A DNA stretch of 64,000 bases from Nonomuraea thailandensis (GCF_024172165.1 NZ_JAMZEB010000001.1:186001-250000); one strand, 5' to 3'. Positions 24,714 to 34,331 are shown, counted from the first letter of the stretch. Notes: a model not told the origin generated them from the sequence alone. Numbers and translations are program-made.

Positions 24714-24788
24714 CTAGTCGGGATACATTATGTACTTCAGTGACGTCACCGGACGCATTCGTGGACGGCTGATCGAAGTCTTGAGCAC
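24714..24788 (-). CDS. 24-residue peptide ORF upstream of the TPR-MFS operon
   Basis: GTG start at 24788 with AAGGAG 8 nt upstream (24797-24802), the best ribosome binding site of this locus. The peptide is MLKTSI followed by SRPRMRPVTSLKYIMYPD and a TAG stop. The first residues are basic and the last ones hold two Tyr, a Met and Pro-Asp. An ATG at 24824 in the same frame would give 36 residues. It lies 100 bp before the TPR gene on the same strand. I recognise no family. A modified-peptide precursor, a signalling peptide or a leader/attenuator peptide are all possible. Confidence 0.45.
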   Translation of the reverse strand: MLKTSISRPRMRPVTSLKYIMYPD

Positions 24789-24914
24789 GTGTTCAACTCC
24801 TTCCGCTCCCCTGTCGGCTGGCATAAGACGAATATTGCCGCTAAGGCGCAACAGTCTATGTGAGGGTAGCGTCGAACCTCGTCCGAGGGGTATCAAAAAA
24901 ATGCCATTCAAGAT

Positions 24915-25502
24915 GTGTTCCTGGCCATTGTCGGCCGCAAGGGTCACCACGTGCGGATGCTGACCGATGCGCTGGCTCCGAGCTCGTGTCAGGCCAAGAT
25001 TGTCACCCGCATCGCCGGCGCGCGCACCTACGATCTGCTGACCCGTCTGCAAGAGCTGAACAAGGACCCGCCGCAGGGCGACGTGCGACTGCTGCACACT
25101 CCCATCGCGCAGCGCCTGCTCAACGACTCGACTCTGATGGCGCGGCTGGCGTACACCGGTAAGCACGGGACACCGCGGCTGATCCCCGTCAACTTCCTCT
25201 GGAACGGCGACGAGGTCGTCATTGGCGCGTTCGCCGGCACCTATAAGATCCGCGACCTGCGCGCCCGCCGTGACGTGGCGATCAGCATCGACACCGCCGA
25301 CGTTCCCCCACAGGCCCTCATGCTGCGTGGGAAGGTCACCCTCACCGAGGTGGCAGGCGTGCTTCCCGAGTACGCCACGATCCAGCGAGCGGTGATGGGC
25401 GAGGCCGGAAACGCCTACGTGACTGCGATCGACCAGCCGGGTCTCTGCATGGTCCGGATCGCACTGCGCCCGTCCTGGATCGGCGTCCTGGACTTCCAGT
25501 AG
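24915..25502 (+). CDS. Pyridoxamine-5'-phosphate oxidase-like (PNPOx) flavin/F420-type protein
   Basis: From about residue 55 the protein is a split-barrel PNPOx-like domain: QRLLNDSTLMARLAYTGKHG, PRLIPVNFLWNGDEVVIGAF, TYKIRDLRARRDVAISIDTA, ALMLRGKVTLTEVAGVLPEY, and IALRPSWIGVLDFQ at the end. Such proteins bind FMN or F420 and are often general-stress or detoxification enzymes. The first ~50 residues (AIVGRKGHHVRMLTDAL) do not resemble the family, and the GTG start lacks a ribosome binding site, so the 5' end may be fused from other DNA. It is divergent from the peptide-TPR operon. Confidence 0.65.
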   Translation: MFLAIVGRKGHHVRMLTDALAPSSCQAKIVTRIAGARTYDLLTRLQELNKDPPQGDVRLLHTPIAQRLLNDSTLMARLAYTGKHGTPRLIPVNFLWNGDEVVIGAFAGTYKIRDLRARRDVAISIDTADVPPQALMLRGKVTLTEVAGVLPEYATIQRAVMGEAGNAYVTAIDQPGLCMVRIALRPSWIGVLDFQ

Positions 25503-25609
25503 CGCTTTCCAGGGCGGACTCCCGAACCCGTCCTGGCCGCCTTCGGCGTCGACCGATAACAGTCCAGACCTCCAAGACCTCAGGCGCGACCGGGAAAGGA
25601 CATCTGAGA

Positions 25610-26177
25610 ATGGGCAAGATTGTGGTGACGGCGTTCGTCACCCTCGACGGCGTGATCCAGGCACCCGGCCTCCCGGACGAAGACCGCGACGGCGGGTTCG
25701 AGTCCGGCGGCTGAAGCCAGCGCTACGCCGACCCGGCGGTGGACAAGCGCACCACCAAATCGGTGCTGGACGCCGACGCGCTGCTGATCGGCAGGCGAAC
25801 CTATGAGCTGTTCTCCAGTTACTGGCCCGGCGCCGATCCAGCGGACCGTCCAGCTCAACAGCCAGCCCAAGTACGTGGCTTCCCGTACCTTGCAGACCGT
25901 CGACTGGAACAACTCCACCCTGCTACGCGGAGACGCCACCAAGCAGGTCGCCCAACTGAAGCAGCGGCACGACCACATCAGCATCTGGGGCAGCAGCCAG
26001 CTGATCGCCACGCTGCTGCCCGCCGGGCTCATCGACGAATTCGTCCTGCTGACCTACCCCACCGTGATCGGTGGCGGCAAGCGGCTGTTCAGTGCCGGCG
26101 CACCGCTGGACCTGGAGCTGACCGACACCACCACGGCATGGACCGGAGAGGTCATCTCCACCCATCGACGGACCTGA
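25610..26177 (+). pseudogene. RibD/dihydrofolate-reductase-like protein, stop plus frameshift
   Basis: The frame starts at ATG 25610 (MGKIVVTAFVTLDGVIQAPG), then FESGG and TGA at 25712-25714 where the family has the Trp of GGW. It continues SQRYADPAVDKRTTKSVLDA, DALLIGRRTYELFSSYWPG; a frameshift near 25830 leads to YVASRTLQTVDWNNSTLL, HISIWGSSQLIATLLPAGLI, LTYPTVIGGGKRLF to 26177. All blocks of the COG0262-type fold are present, so this gene broke recently. Confidence 0.8.
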
Positions 26178-26332
26178 TCGACGCCCCTGGTGCCGCAAGA
26201 GGGATCACGTCGCAGCCGCCAGCCTCTGCCCGCCTGCGTGCACAGGGCTACGGTCAGCCGTGCAGACGCCTTCGGAATCAACTCCGGCCCGGCAGCCCGC
26301 CAAGTGCGACGCGCCGCGGCAGAGGATGGAAG

Positions 26333-26912
26333 ATGCGCAAGATCATTGTGTCGGTGTGGACGACGCTCGACGGATTCGTCGCCGGTCCGCGAGACGAGAT
26401 GGACTGGTTGCAGATCGACGAGCAGGTGCTCAGGTATGAGCGGGAGCTGGTGGAGGGCTCTAGTGCCCTGTTGCTGGGGGGATCACGCCGACTTCGCCGG
26501 CCATTGGCCGCGGGCCGCACAGGACCCTGACGAAGCGGAGGAGATTCGGAGGTACGCCCGACGGGTCGACATGATGGAGAAAATCGTCATCTCCGCCTCG
26601 GGGAACATCGCGGTGTGGCAGAACACCCGCAGACTCGGACGCGTTGACCCGGACGAGATCAGGGAGCTCAAGCGCGGCCACGGCGGGAACCTCGTGGTCT
26701 ATGGCAGCCTCGGAGTAATCGGGTCCCTCGTTGAGCTCGGGCTCGTCGACGAGTTCCACCTGCTGGTGCATCCCGTGTTCCTGCGTGAGGGCGAGGCTCT
26801 GTTTCAGGGCGGCAGGCCACCGCAACGGCTGGAGTTGATCTCCGCCGAGCCGTTCACCTCCGGAGTCGTCCTAATGAAGTACCGGCCGGTCGGCCGCACC
26901 CCCGCCTCCTGA
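26333..26912 (+). pseudogene. Second RibD/dihydrofolate-reductase-like protein, frameshifted
   Basis: Starts ATG 26333 with GGAAG upstream. First frame: MRKIIVSVWTTLDGFVAGPR, DEMDWLQIDEQVLRYEREL, SSALLLGG. After a frameshift near 26480 it continues as ADFAGHWPRAAQDPDEAEEI, IVISASGNIAVWQNTRRL, NLVVYGSLGVIGSLVELGLV, LVHPVFLREGEALF. It is only distantly similar to the copy before it. Both flank an ECF sigma gene, a combination known from other actinomycetes. Confidence 0.75.
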
Positions 26913-26930
26913 ATCCCGGCGCGGCTGGCG

Positions 26931-27812
26931 CTACGGCATCGCCGGGCGCGCTCGGCCTGGGCGGCCATGCGCGTTGGCGGACCTACCAGACGGACATACA
27001 AGAAACTGATCTTGTCGATGATCGCGGCCATCGCCGGGAGTCAGCACATGCGTGGCCAGCAACGGTACGCAGGTCGCCATGCCGTCGAACCAGGTGCCGA
27101 GCGCCGTCGCCTCCAGGGCGACGTCGTCCCGAAGGATCTCCTGCAGGGCGGCCGCGTCCGCCTTCTCAAAGGCATCCATGTACCTGGCCAGCAGTGCGCG
27201 GGCTCGCGGGTCGGACGGCTCGATGACGTGATCCATGCTCGGCGCGGCCTCCTCCAGCGTGGCACGGGCCCGCTGGAGCAGGCTCTTGACCGCCGGGACG
27301 CTCGTGTCCAGCATCCGCGCGACCTCGGCGGCGGAGAATGCGAGCACCTCCCGGAGGATGAGAACGGCTCGCTGCCGCGCCGGCAGGTACTGCAGGCCGG
27401 CGATCAGCGCCAGCCGCAGGCTGTCCCGCGCCGTGACGATCGCGGCCGGATCCTGCGACTCCGGCTCCACGAGCGCGTCGGGCATCGGCTGGATCCAAGG
27501 GATGGCAGGGTCGGCGGACGGCGGCGGCGCGTACGGATCGTCGCCGGGGCCCATGAGACCCGACGGCAACACCTTGCGGCCGGCGTGATCCAAGGCGGTC
27601 AGGCACGCGTTGGTGGCGATGCGATAGAGCCAACTGCGTACGGACGATCTGCCCTCGAATCGCTCGAACGCCCGCCAGGCACGCAGATATGTCTCCTGCA
27701 CCAGGTCCTCGGCCTCGTGCAGCGATCCCAGCATGCGATAGCAGTGGGTGAGCAACTCGCGCCGGTAGGAATCGGTACTGCTGACGAAGTCAAGGGTGAA
27801 GTCGCTTGACAC
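26931..27812 (-). CDS. ECF sigma factor of the SigG/TIGR02960 type, altered C-terminus
   Basis: GTG start at 27812, AGGGGA 8 nt upstream. Sigma region 2: LTHCYRMLGSLHEAEDLVQE and TYLRAWRAFERFEGRSSVRS, WLYRIATNACLTALD. Linker with PSGLMGPGDDP and PWIQPMPD, as in the long-linker ECFs with a SnoaL-like tail. Region 4: LQYLPARQRAVLILREVLAF, SAAEVARMLDTSVPAVKSLL. The SnoaL-like C-terminal domain begins (ALLARYMDAFEKADAAALQE, ALGTWFDGMATCVPLLATHV) but then turns into unrelated Arg/Gly-rich sequence, so the last ~60 native residues were lost to a frameshift or join. The sigma core itself is complete. Confidence 0.75.
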   Translation of the reverse strand: MSSDFTLDFVSSTDSYRRELLTHCYRMLGSLHEAEDLVQETYLRAWRAFERFEGRSSVRSWLYRIATNACLTALDHAGRKVLPSGLMGPGDDPYAPPPSADPAIPWIQPMPDALVEPESQDPAAIVTARDSLRLALIAGLQYLPARQRAVLILREVLAFSAAEVARMLDTSVPAVKSLLQRARATLEEAAPSMDHVIEPSDPRARALLARYMDAFEKADAAALQEILRDDVALEATALGTWFDGMATCVPLLATHVLTPGDGRDHRQDQFLVCPSGRSANAHGRPGRARPAMP

Positions 27813-27946
27813 TGTTCGTTTCCCCTGTGTGCAGGTTGAGGTGACCCGGTCTCCGGCCTGCCCTTGCGGGGCCGCGAGTGTGACGTCAGATGACCGCGGT
27901 TCCGGTCGTCGTAAGTCCGCTCAGCATCTGAGACCTCCTCCACCTG

Positions 27947-27993
27947 CTTGCATGATGCTACTGACTTCCTAAGCTACTAGCTTCATGCAAGCA
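27947..27993. promoter_or_regulatory. Inverted-repeat operator without an intact regulator beside it
   Basis: GCTTGCATG (27947-27955) and CATGCAAGC (27985-27993) form a perfect 9-bp inverted pair. Between them lies AAGCTACTAGCTT (27972-27984), itself a palindrome. It sits in an A/T-richer gap upstream of the ECF gene and of the broken LamG gene, so it probably belonged to a regulator (TetR- or PadR-type spacing) that is gone. Confidence 0.45.
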
Positions 27994-28013
27994 AAACGGC
28001 GAATTCAAGAAGA

Positions 28014-29306
28014 ATGCGCAGCAATGGCCGCGTAGCCGCGATCATCTTCACGGGCGCCTGTACCGCGCGAGATTTGCCCGTCCGCCCTTGGACAGTGGCC
28101 TGCGACCGTGTCCGCAACCTCAGCGGCACCGAGATGGACACCGGCTACCTCGTCGCCCAGCGCACCAACGGCGAGGTCTTCATCGTCCGCAGCGAGACCA
28201 CGCTGGCCAGGGCCAACGTGCCCGGCTAGGTGCCCGGGCAGCGATCCAGGCTGCGCGTCGTCGCCAGAGGGACACGATCACCGTGTACGCGGGCGCCAAC
28301 GCCGCTCCGCTGCTGACCGTGACCGACAAGGCCTACCAGGCCGGCGACATCGCCCTGATCACCCGGGGCGCGGCCGCCCGCTTCGACAACGTCAAAGTCG
28401 ACCCGGAGATCAACCCGGCGGAAGGCCGTGCGGTCACCGCGACCAGTTCGTACGACGGCGACGGCTGGAGTCCCCAGGGCGCCGTCGACGGCGAGCGCGG
28501 CTCGGTCACGGGCAGGATGGGCTGGAGCAGCCATTCCGGCCTGACCACCGACCACACCGAGTCGATCACCGTGGACCTGGGCGCCACCAAGCCGATCAGC
28601 CGGGTGGACCTGTACCCGCGGGCCGACGCCGGCAACGTCGGGAGGGGCTTTCCCGTCGACTTCACCGTCCAGGTGTTCGGCCGACAAGTCCACCTGGACG
28701 ACCGTGGCCACGCGTACGGGTTTCACCACACCCGGCGCGGGCGCGCAGACGTTCCCTCTCCCGACGACCGATGTACCTTACGTGAAGGTCGAGGGCACCA
28801 AGCTGGGCCGTGACCCGCACGGTCATTACCGCATGCAGTTCGCCGAGATCGAGGTGGCGGGCGGCAACCTCGCCGCAGGCCGGCCGGTCAGCACGAGCAC
28901 CTCCTACGAAGGCGACGGATGGTCGCGGACCGCCCTCACCGATGGCCAGACACGCTCGGCGCCGGGCTAATCAATGGGCTGGAGCAGCAACGGCGCGTCC
29001 ACCGCGAACGCCACGGTGGACCTCGCCGGGCCCACCCGCTTCAGCTCGGTGATCCTGCGGCCGCGTACGGACGGCGAGGCCCTAGGGGCCGGCTTCCCGG
29101 TCGACTTCGCCGTCCAGGTGTCGGCCGACAACACCACCTGGACCACGGTGGCGACCAAGACCGGCCAGGCGCGTCCCAGAATCTCCGGCGAAACGCTATC
29201 CTTCACTCCGGTCACCGCACGCTACGTGCGGATAGGAGCGACGAAGCTGTCCGCCGACCCGGTCGGCGACCTACGCCTGCAGCTCGCCGAGCTGGAAGTC
29301 CGCTGA
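28014..29306 (+). pseudogene. Secreted-type protein with LamG-like and two F5/8-type C domains, broken
   Basis: Pieces in order: TGYLVAQRTNGEVFIVRSET and ARANVPG, then TAG at 28227 where tryptophan is expected (W-VPGQRSRLRVVA); TITVYAGANAAPLLTVTDKA, YQAGDIALITRGAAARFDNV (LamG/DUF1080-like fold); GWSPQGAVDGERGS and TESITVDLGATKPISRVDLY (first F5/8 domain); shift; YVKVEGTKLGRDPHGHYRMQ; second F5/8 domain NLAAGRPVSTSTSYEGDGWS, TAA at 28968, then ANATVDLAGPTRFSSVILRP and YVRIGATKLSADPVGDLRLQ. These modules bind glycans. The catalytic part of the parent enzyme is missing upstream. Confidence 0.7.
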
Positions 29307-29358
29307 AAGGAAGGCCGGCCGGGCCGGGCACCCTTGCGCGTCGCAGAAAGGATCAACC

Positions 29359-30795
29359 ATGGGCCTCTTATCCCGAATGGCGGCGGCCCTCTGTCTGCTG
29401 CTGTCCTTTGTGTCCGTCACGCCCGCCGCCGCCGCGGAGCGGCCCGACCTGCGTTCCGCGTCCGCCGCCCAGAGCTTCCGTAACCCGCTGAACCCCGGCC
29501 CCGACCCCAGCCTGCTCTACCACGAGAGCTCCTACTACCTGGCCACCACAGGCGGGGACCGGATCAGTATCTGGAAGTCGCCCAGCCTGGCCACCCTGCT
29601 GGCCGCGCCAGAAAACGTGGTCTGGCAGGATAGCGACCCCTCACGCAACACCCAGATGTGGGCGCCGGCCTTCCGGCAGGTCGGTTCGCGCTGGTACCTC
29701 TACTACACGGCCTCCGATGGCGTCGACGCCAACCACCGGATGTACGTCCTGGAGTCGGCCGGGAACGACCCGATGGGCCCCTACAGCTTCAAGGCAAAGA
29801 TCGCCGATTTCGGCGAGTACGCCATCGACGGCGAGCCGATCACCCACAACGGCCAGCAGTACTTCGTGTGGGCCGGACCGGGCCGCGGGATGGGAGGCCC
29901 GGCACAGCTCTACATCGCCCGGATGAGCAACCCCTGGACGGTGACGGGAGGGCGGACGGCGATCCCCGCCGACGGCGGCTGCAACGAGGTGCGGGAGGGT
30001 CCCACGCCGCTCTACCGCAACGGGAGGACCTTCCTGACCTACTCCGCCTGCGACACCGCCAAGCCCGACTACCAGCTGTGGGTCAAGAGCATCGCCGACG
30101 GCGCCGACCCGATGGTGGCCGCCAGTTGGGTGCAACATCCCGGGCCGGTGTTCTCACGCAACGACGCGGCCGGCGTGTGGGGGCCCGGGCATCACTCGTT
30201 CTTCCGCTCTCCCGACGGTACCGAGGACTGGATCGCCTACCACGGCAAGAACACCAGCGCCTACACCTACTCGTTCCGTACGACCCGAGCACAGAAGATC
30301 GGCTGGAACGCCGATGGCACCCCGGACTTCGGCCGGCCGCTGGCCGCCGGAACCACTCAGCCGCTGCCCGCGGGCGACCCGGGAGCACCCACCACAGTGA
30401 TCAACGACTTCGACCTGGGCACCGGCCAGAACCAGGTCCAGTACGGTGGCACGTGGCAGTCGGGCTCGGGCTGCGGGAACCAGTGCTTCCAGGGCAACGA
30501 CCATTGGAGCGGGCAGGCGGGAGCGACCGCGACGATCCGCTTCACCGGAACACAGGTCGCCCTGCTCAGCGTGCGCGACTGGGGCAACGGCATCGCCGCG
30601 ATCTCCATCGACGGCGGCCCGGAGCAGCACCTGGACTACTACAGCGGCATCCGGGTCGGCGAGGAGCTCAACTACTTGAGCCCCGTCCTGCCGGCGGGGC
30701 CGCACACGCTGCGCATCCGGGTGACCGGTAGCCGCAACCCCGCCTCCGGCAGCACCGTGATCAGCCTCGACCGGATCGAGGTGTACGGCGGATGA
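29359..30795 (+). CDS. Secreted GH43 glycoside hydrolase with C-terminal carbohydrate-binding module, 478 aa
   Basis: Signal peptide residues 1-~27 (MAAALCLLLSFVSVTPAAAA). A five-bladed propeller catalytic domain covers ~35-330: catalytic base Asp in NPLNPGPDPSLLY, pKa-setting Asp probably in YAIDGEPITH, and acid Glu in CNEVREGPTPLYRNG. GH43 enzymes cleave arabinan, arabinoxylan or xylo-oligosaccharides. Residues ~345-478 form a beta-sandwich (NDFDLGTGQNQVQYGGTWQS, WSGQAGATATIRFTGTQVAL, PAGPHTLRIRVTG), probably a CBM. AAAGG lies 8 nt before the ATG. It is the only intact enzyme of this carbohydrate locus and directly follows the broken F5/8 gene. Confidence 0.8.
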   Translation: MGLLSRMAAALCLLLSFVSVTPAAAAERPDLRSASAAQSFRNPLNPGPDPSLLYHESSYYLATTGGDRISIWKSPSLATLLAAPENVVWQDSDPSRNTQMWAPAFRQVGSRWYLYYTASDGVDANHRMYVLESAGNDPMGPYSFKAKIADFGEYAIDGEPITHNGQQYFVWAGPGRGMGGPAQLYIARMSNPWTVTGGRTAIPADGGCNEVREGPTPLYRNGRTFLTYSACDTAKPDYQLWVKSIADGADPMVAASWVQHPGPVFSRNDAAGVWGPGHHSFFRSPDGTEDWIAYHGKNTSAYTYSFRTTRAQKIGWNADGTPDFGRPLAAGTTQPLPAGDPGAPTTVINDFDLGTGQNQVQYGGTWQSGSGCGNQCFQGNDHWSGQAGATATIRFTGTQVALLSVRDWGNGIAAISIDGGPEQHLDYYSGIRVGEELNYLSPVLPAGPHTLRIRVTGSRNPASGSTVISLDRIEVYGG

Positions 30796-31081
30796 CAACG
30801 GCCGGTGGGCTCCAGGGAAGTGGCCGAAACGGCACGCTGAATGGCGGGAACAAGACTTGGGGTTGCTCGCGCAATTTGTGATCATACAAGAGTTGTGTGA
30901 CGCTGGCCGGGCGGGGCACGACGGATCGGCTCCTCCAGTCGAACCGCCGCCCGGCTGGCGAATTCACATCCGCGGTCCGCCACAGGCCGGCCCCGCACAC
31001 CGGCTCGGTGACAGCTGCCGCCTGCGGAGAACGAACGTACAGGCCTCGTGATCGTCGTCACCCGTCACGCGAGGAGGCCAG

Positions 31082-31648
31082 GTGACACACAGCAGAGGAA
31101 CCGGGCAGCAGGCCGGACTGGTGATTTCCTGCACGGCAGGAGCTCTCGTCCTCGTGGCGAGCGCCGTGGCCGCCCTGGTATTCGTGGCCACGGGGGGAAC
31201 GCCGGGCGCTTCCCAGGAGAGGATCCGGCTCGCCGGCGCGGTCGCTCCCGCGTCATCCCCCGCCCCTTCCCCCGCTCCTGTGTTGTCGACAACTCCCGGG
31301 ACGCTTCCACTCGTGACCTCGCCTCCAGCATCCCCTCCGGCGAGGACGAGTGCGCCGGTCGCACAACCCAGCCCGACGTGGACGGGCAAGCCGGGGGCGA
31401 AGGTCTTCTACGGCACCTTCAGCAAGGACGAGTGTGTGAAGCGAGGAGAAGAGGGGGCCGCGGGCCAGAAATGGTCCGCCTCCTTCTGTGAGGAGTTCCC
31501 CAAGCATGACGGGCCCCTGAAGCCCGGTGATGTCATCGAAGACCTCCTCGAATTCGAAGATTCCAGCCCCGGCCAGGGCCCGCGCGACCACGCGCTGTGG
31601 GTGGTGGACTGGATGTGCATGATCAGGATGGAGAAAGACTGCAGCTAG
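31082..31648 (+). CDS. Membrane-anchored Pro/Ser-rich protein with a Cys-containing outer domain, 188 aa
   Basis: GTG start at 31082 with GAGGAGG 5 nt upstream. One N-terminal membrane helix (LVISCTAGALVLVASAVAAL), a Pro/Ser/Ala linker, then a small domain (GAKVFYGTFSKDECVKRG, KWSASFCEEFPKHDGPLKPG, HALWVVDWMCMIRMEKDCS) with four cysteines suited to two disulfides outside the cell. I recognise no family. It is convergent with the lipoprotein gene at 31671. Confidence 0.6.
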   Translation: MTHSRGTGQQAGLVISCTAGALVLVASAVAALVFVATGGTPGASQERIRLAGAVAPASSPAPSPAPVLSTTPGTLPLVTSPPASPPARTSAPVAQPSPTWTGKPGAKVFYGTFSKDECVKRGEEGAAGQKWSASFCEEFPKHDGPLKPGDVIEDLLEFEDSSPGQGPRDHALWVVDWMCMIRMEKDCS

Positions 31649-31670
31649 CGAGGCCGAGTAGTAGCGGGTG

Positions 31671-32378
31671 TCACCGCACCGCGGCGATGGCCTGCCCCGC
31701 CACGATGTCGAGCGCGGCCTGGGCGGTGGCGTCGCCGATGGGCTTGCTGTCGCGCATCCTGCGCCCGGGCACGTCGGCGCCGCTGAAGCCGATCGTGATC
31801 ACCACGTTGCCCTTGCGCAGGACGGCCTTGCCCTCGCCGCGCTTGGCCTCACCGACTTCGTAGACGAAGTACACGTAGTAGCCCTCGTCGAAGTGCTCGC
31901 CCGTCTTGGCGGTGCCGATCTGCTGGATCGTGCCCTTCACCGAGGGCGCGCCGCCGAAGACGCTGGGCTGCCGGTAGTCGCTTCTCCGCTTGGTCGCGAA
32001 GCTCTCCTTGGCATCCTTCACCGAAGCGGTGAACTCCTTGAAGCCGGCATCGTAGGTGATGGTGAGATCCCGGAACTTGAACGGAGGGGCGTCGCCGGGG
32101 TCGTTGCTCCACTTGCAGGCCGGGTCGAGCCGGTCCTTGATTCCCTGCCGCACCCCGAGCCGCGACCGGATCGACGCGGTCAGCACCCGGCAGGGGTTGG
32201 TGGGCGCCTTGAGCAGGACGCTCTCTTTGGCAGGCGGCGCGGAGGTGGGCGTGGTCTTCGGCCGCGAGGGGCCGGTCGTGGGAGTGGCTGGGGAAGGCGC
32301 GGCCGCTGGTGCGAGCCCACAGGCCGTGGCCACCGCGATCAGGACCATCACCCCTGGCAGGCTACGTAGCCTCGGCAC
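31671..32378 (-). CDS. DUF3558-like lipoprotein, 235 aa
   Basis: GTG start at 32378, GGAGG 6 nt upstream. Short signal sequence with lipobox VATAC (MVLIAVATACG), Pro/Thr-rich linker, then a globular domain: TNPCRVLTASIRSRLGVRQG, DPACKWSNDPGDAPPFKFRD, GEHFDEGYYVYFVYEVGEAK, VVITIGFSGADVPGRRM. The paired cysteines and the NPC start of the domain are typical of DUF3558-type actinomycete lipoproteins of unknown role. Attached to the outer face of the membrane. Confidence 0.7.
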   Translation of the reverse strand: MPRLRSLPGVMVLIAVATACGLAPAAAPSPATPTTGPSRPKTTPTSAPPAKESVLLKAPTNPCRVLTASIRSRLGVRQGIKDRLDPACKWSNDPGDAPPFKFRDLTITYDAGFKEFTASVKDAKESFATKRRSDYRQPSVFGGAPSVKGTIQQIGTAKTGEHFDEGYYVYFVYEVGEAKRGEGKAVLRKGNVVITIGFSGADVPGRRMRDSKPIGDATAQAALDIVAGQAIAAVR

Positions 32379-32519
32379 CGTCCACCTCCATGAGAAGACC
32401 TTCCGACCGTCCGCGACGGTCGTGACCTGTACGGGGACCATCGAGTCTGGCAGGTCCTTCCATGCGCGCAGGGAGTGATTCCAGCCGAATTCCGCCCTCT
32501 TCATGCCAACGACCGTCCG

Positions 32520-32754
32520 TAGACACGGCAGTGCGGGCGCCCGTCTCGCCGACCTTGATCGACTGCGAGTCGATGATGGCCGTCACCGGAGACCGGCATC
32601 GCCCCATCCGCAACCTGACCTGTTCGCGCATCTGATCCTGGATCGCGGTCGTCACTCCGGCGCGTGCCCAGCGTGAGAAGAATCCGTAAGCCGTGCGCCA
32701 CGGTGGACAGTCGGCAGGATGTGCGCGCCAAGCGACCGTGCCCTTGAGGCCCAC
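32520..32754 (-). pseudogene. Fragment of an IS5 family transposase
   Basis: Reads VAWRAHPADCPPWRTAYGFF, SRWARAGVTTAIQDQMREQV, MGRCRSPVTAIIDSQSIKVG, the middle of a DUF4096/DDE transposase of IS5 type up to the first catalytic Asp. It then breaks. It abuts the 5' side of the lipoprotein gene and may have replaced part of its promoter. Confidence 0.7.
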
Positions 32755-33521
32755 GATGCTGTGGCCTTGGCCGACCGATGCGAGCAGATGCCGCTGGTCC
32801 TACCAGCCGAGCACGTCACATTCGAAAAAACCCGCTCCCGTCGCGGGTTGACCAACTTGATCTTGGCGACAGGCTTGCCGGTTGCCGTCTCCCATCCGCA
32901 TGCCACGCGCTTTGATGGCCCGCATGCGGTGACGAAGCGGCGACCCGTGCCTGCTGTCCGGAGACCAGGTGGGCCAGGCGGCGTTCAGATAGGAGCTCGT
33001 CGACTCGGGATCAACAGAAGCGGGCAGCTCGACGTCTGTTGTGTGACCAGTCTTGCGGTCTGAAACCGCATCTTGGCGGAAGATCCCAGCGGAACGATGT
33101 ATGCGTAGCGTGCCACCGCTCATCGGCGGATACGGTCACGGGCGCCCGACGTATATCTTGACGAACGTGCGCTTGGCCGGGCTCGAACTCCATCGGCGGG
33201 AAAGATCGTACCTGGAGCCTGACTTGACGCAACAGTGGGAAGCGAGCTGAACCGGCCGACCCACCATTTTCGCCACGATCTCGGCCCTGTCTCCCGCAGC
33301 CTGCCGACCGGCGGCGCACCGAGTACCGCAGTCAGCGCCAACGCAATCCCTGCATCCGCGATCCTTGCGACTCCCGCCCAGCTCCGGCTGGATGATATCT
33401 GTTCCCGGCCTCATCGCAGCTTCATCACCGCTTCAGGGTGCGGCTGGTCCTCCGGCAACGCCCTTCCCGGGAGTTGACCCAGACTGGGCACGCCAGGACC
33501 TCCCGGCGTGCCCAGCTCATC
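32755..33521. other. Intergenic, no intact gene
   Basis: About 770 bp of scrambled short frames. A minus-strand stretch near 32900-33080 (TDVELPASVDPESTSSYLNA, AWPTWSPDSRHG) looks like a sliver of a PD40/WD40-type protein. I cannot support more. Confidence 0.35.
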
Positions 33522-34106
33522 TCAGCCGGCCTGCCTGAACTGGTAGAGCAGAGAACCGTTGAGCTTCCAGCTGGGCTCCTTGACCAGGATGCTGTCCTTG
33601 TGCGCCTCGACGGCCAGCCGCCACCTGCCGTCGCTGGACAGGCGGAACACCCTGACGTCGCCGCCCGCGTCGGTGGAGCCGGGCGCGTAGCCGAGCACTC
33701 CATCATAGCGGAAGTTGCCCGAGTCGACCAGGTTGTCGCGCTCGGTGGTCGACGCCGTCACGATGTAGGACGCCTTCTTCGACCAGCGCAACCGGAACAG
33801 CGGCTTGCCACCGGTGAACGGGACGCGGGACACGTAGTACAGCGGCGTCTGCGTGATCGTCCAGCCGTGCCTGGTGATGGCGTTGTCCTTCTCCGACTCG
33901 CTGGCCGTGTAGAAGTAGCCGCCATCCTTGGTCAGCAGCTCGTACATCTTCACCCGCTGCGCGACAACCGCGGTTCCTGACTCCCCTGTGGCGGCGCCGT
34001 CGGCGGTGGCCTGCGCGGTGGTGACACCGAGGGACAGTGAGACCCCCAGCGCCACCGCTAAGCCCAGGCCGACAGGACGGAGCAGGTGGCCGAACGCTAT
34101 GGCCAT
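33522..34106 (-). CDS. Secreted DUF5648-type protein, 194 aa
   Basis: Signal peptide to about residue 34 ([20 protein letters not shown]). The rest consists of beta repeats of DUF5648 type: [60 protein letters not shown] and [13 protein letters not shown]. In other bacteria this module accompanies cell-wall or glycan enzymes. The same module forms the N-terminus of the broken gene at 34332-35957. Confidence 0.7.
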   Translation of the reverse strand: MAIAFGHLLRPVGLGLAVALGVSLSLGVTTAQATADGAATGESGTAVVAQRVKMYELLTKDGGYFYTASESEKDNAITRHGWTITQTPLYYVSRVPFTGGKPLFRLRWSKKASYIVTASTTERDNLVDSGNFRYDGVLGYAPGSTDAGGDVRVFRLSSDGRWRLAVEAHKDSILVKEPSWKLNGSLLYQFRQAG

Positions 34107-34331
34107 GTATGTGTTCCCTTCGAATAGCCTTACGCGGACTCTCGCCGGTGCCGCACCACCAGCTCACGACAGCGGCCTCATGATCACAGGGCCGCAGGTC
34201 GGCAACACACTACGGCGCGGGCGCAGGAGGTAAACCTCTGCTGCGAACCATGGCCGGATCGCGGTCCTCATTGGCACGTTGAGCACTCTCGTGCGGTCAG
34301 AGACCATGTCCCGTGCGGTGCCGGCGCGGTC

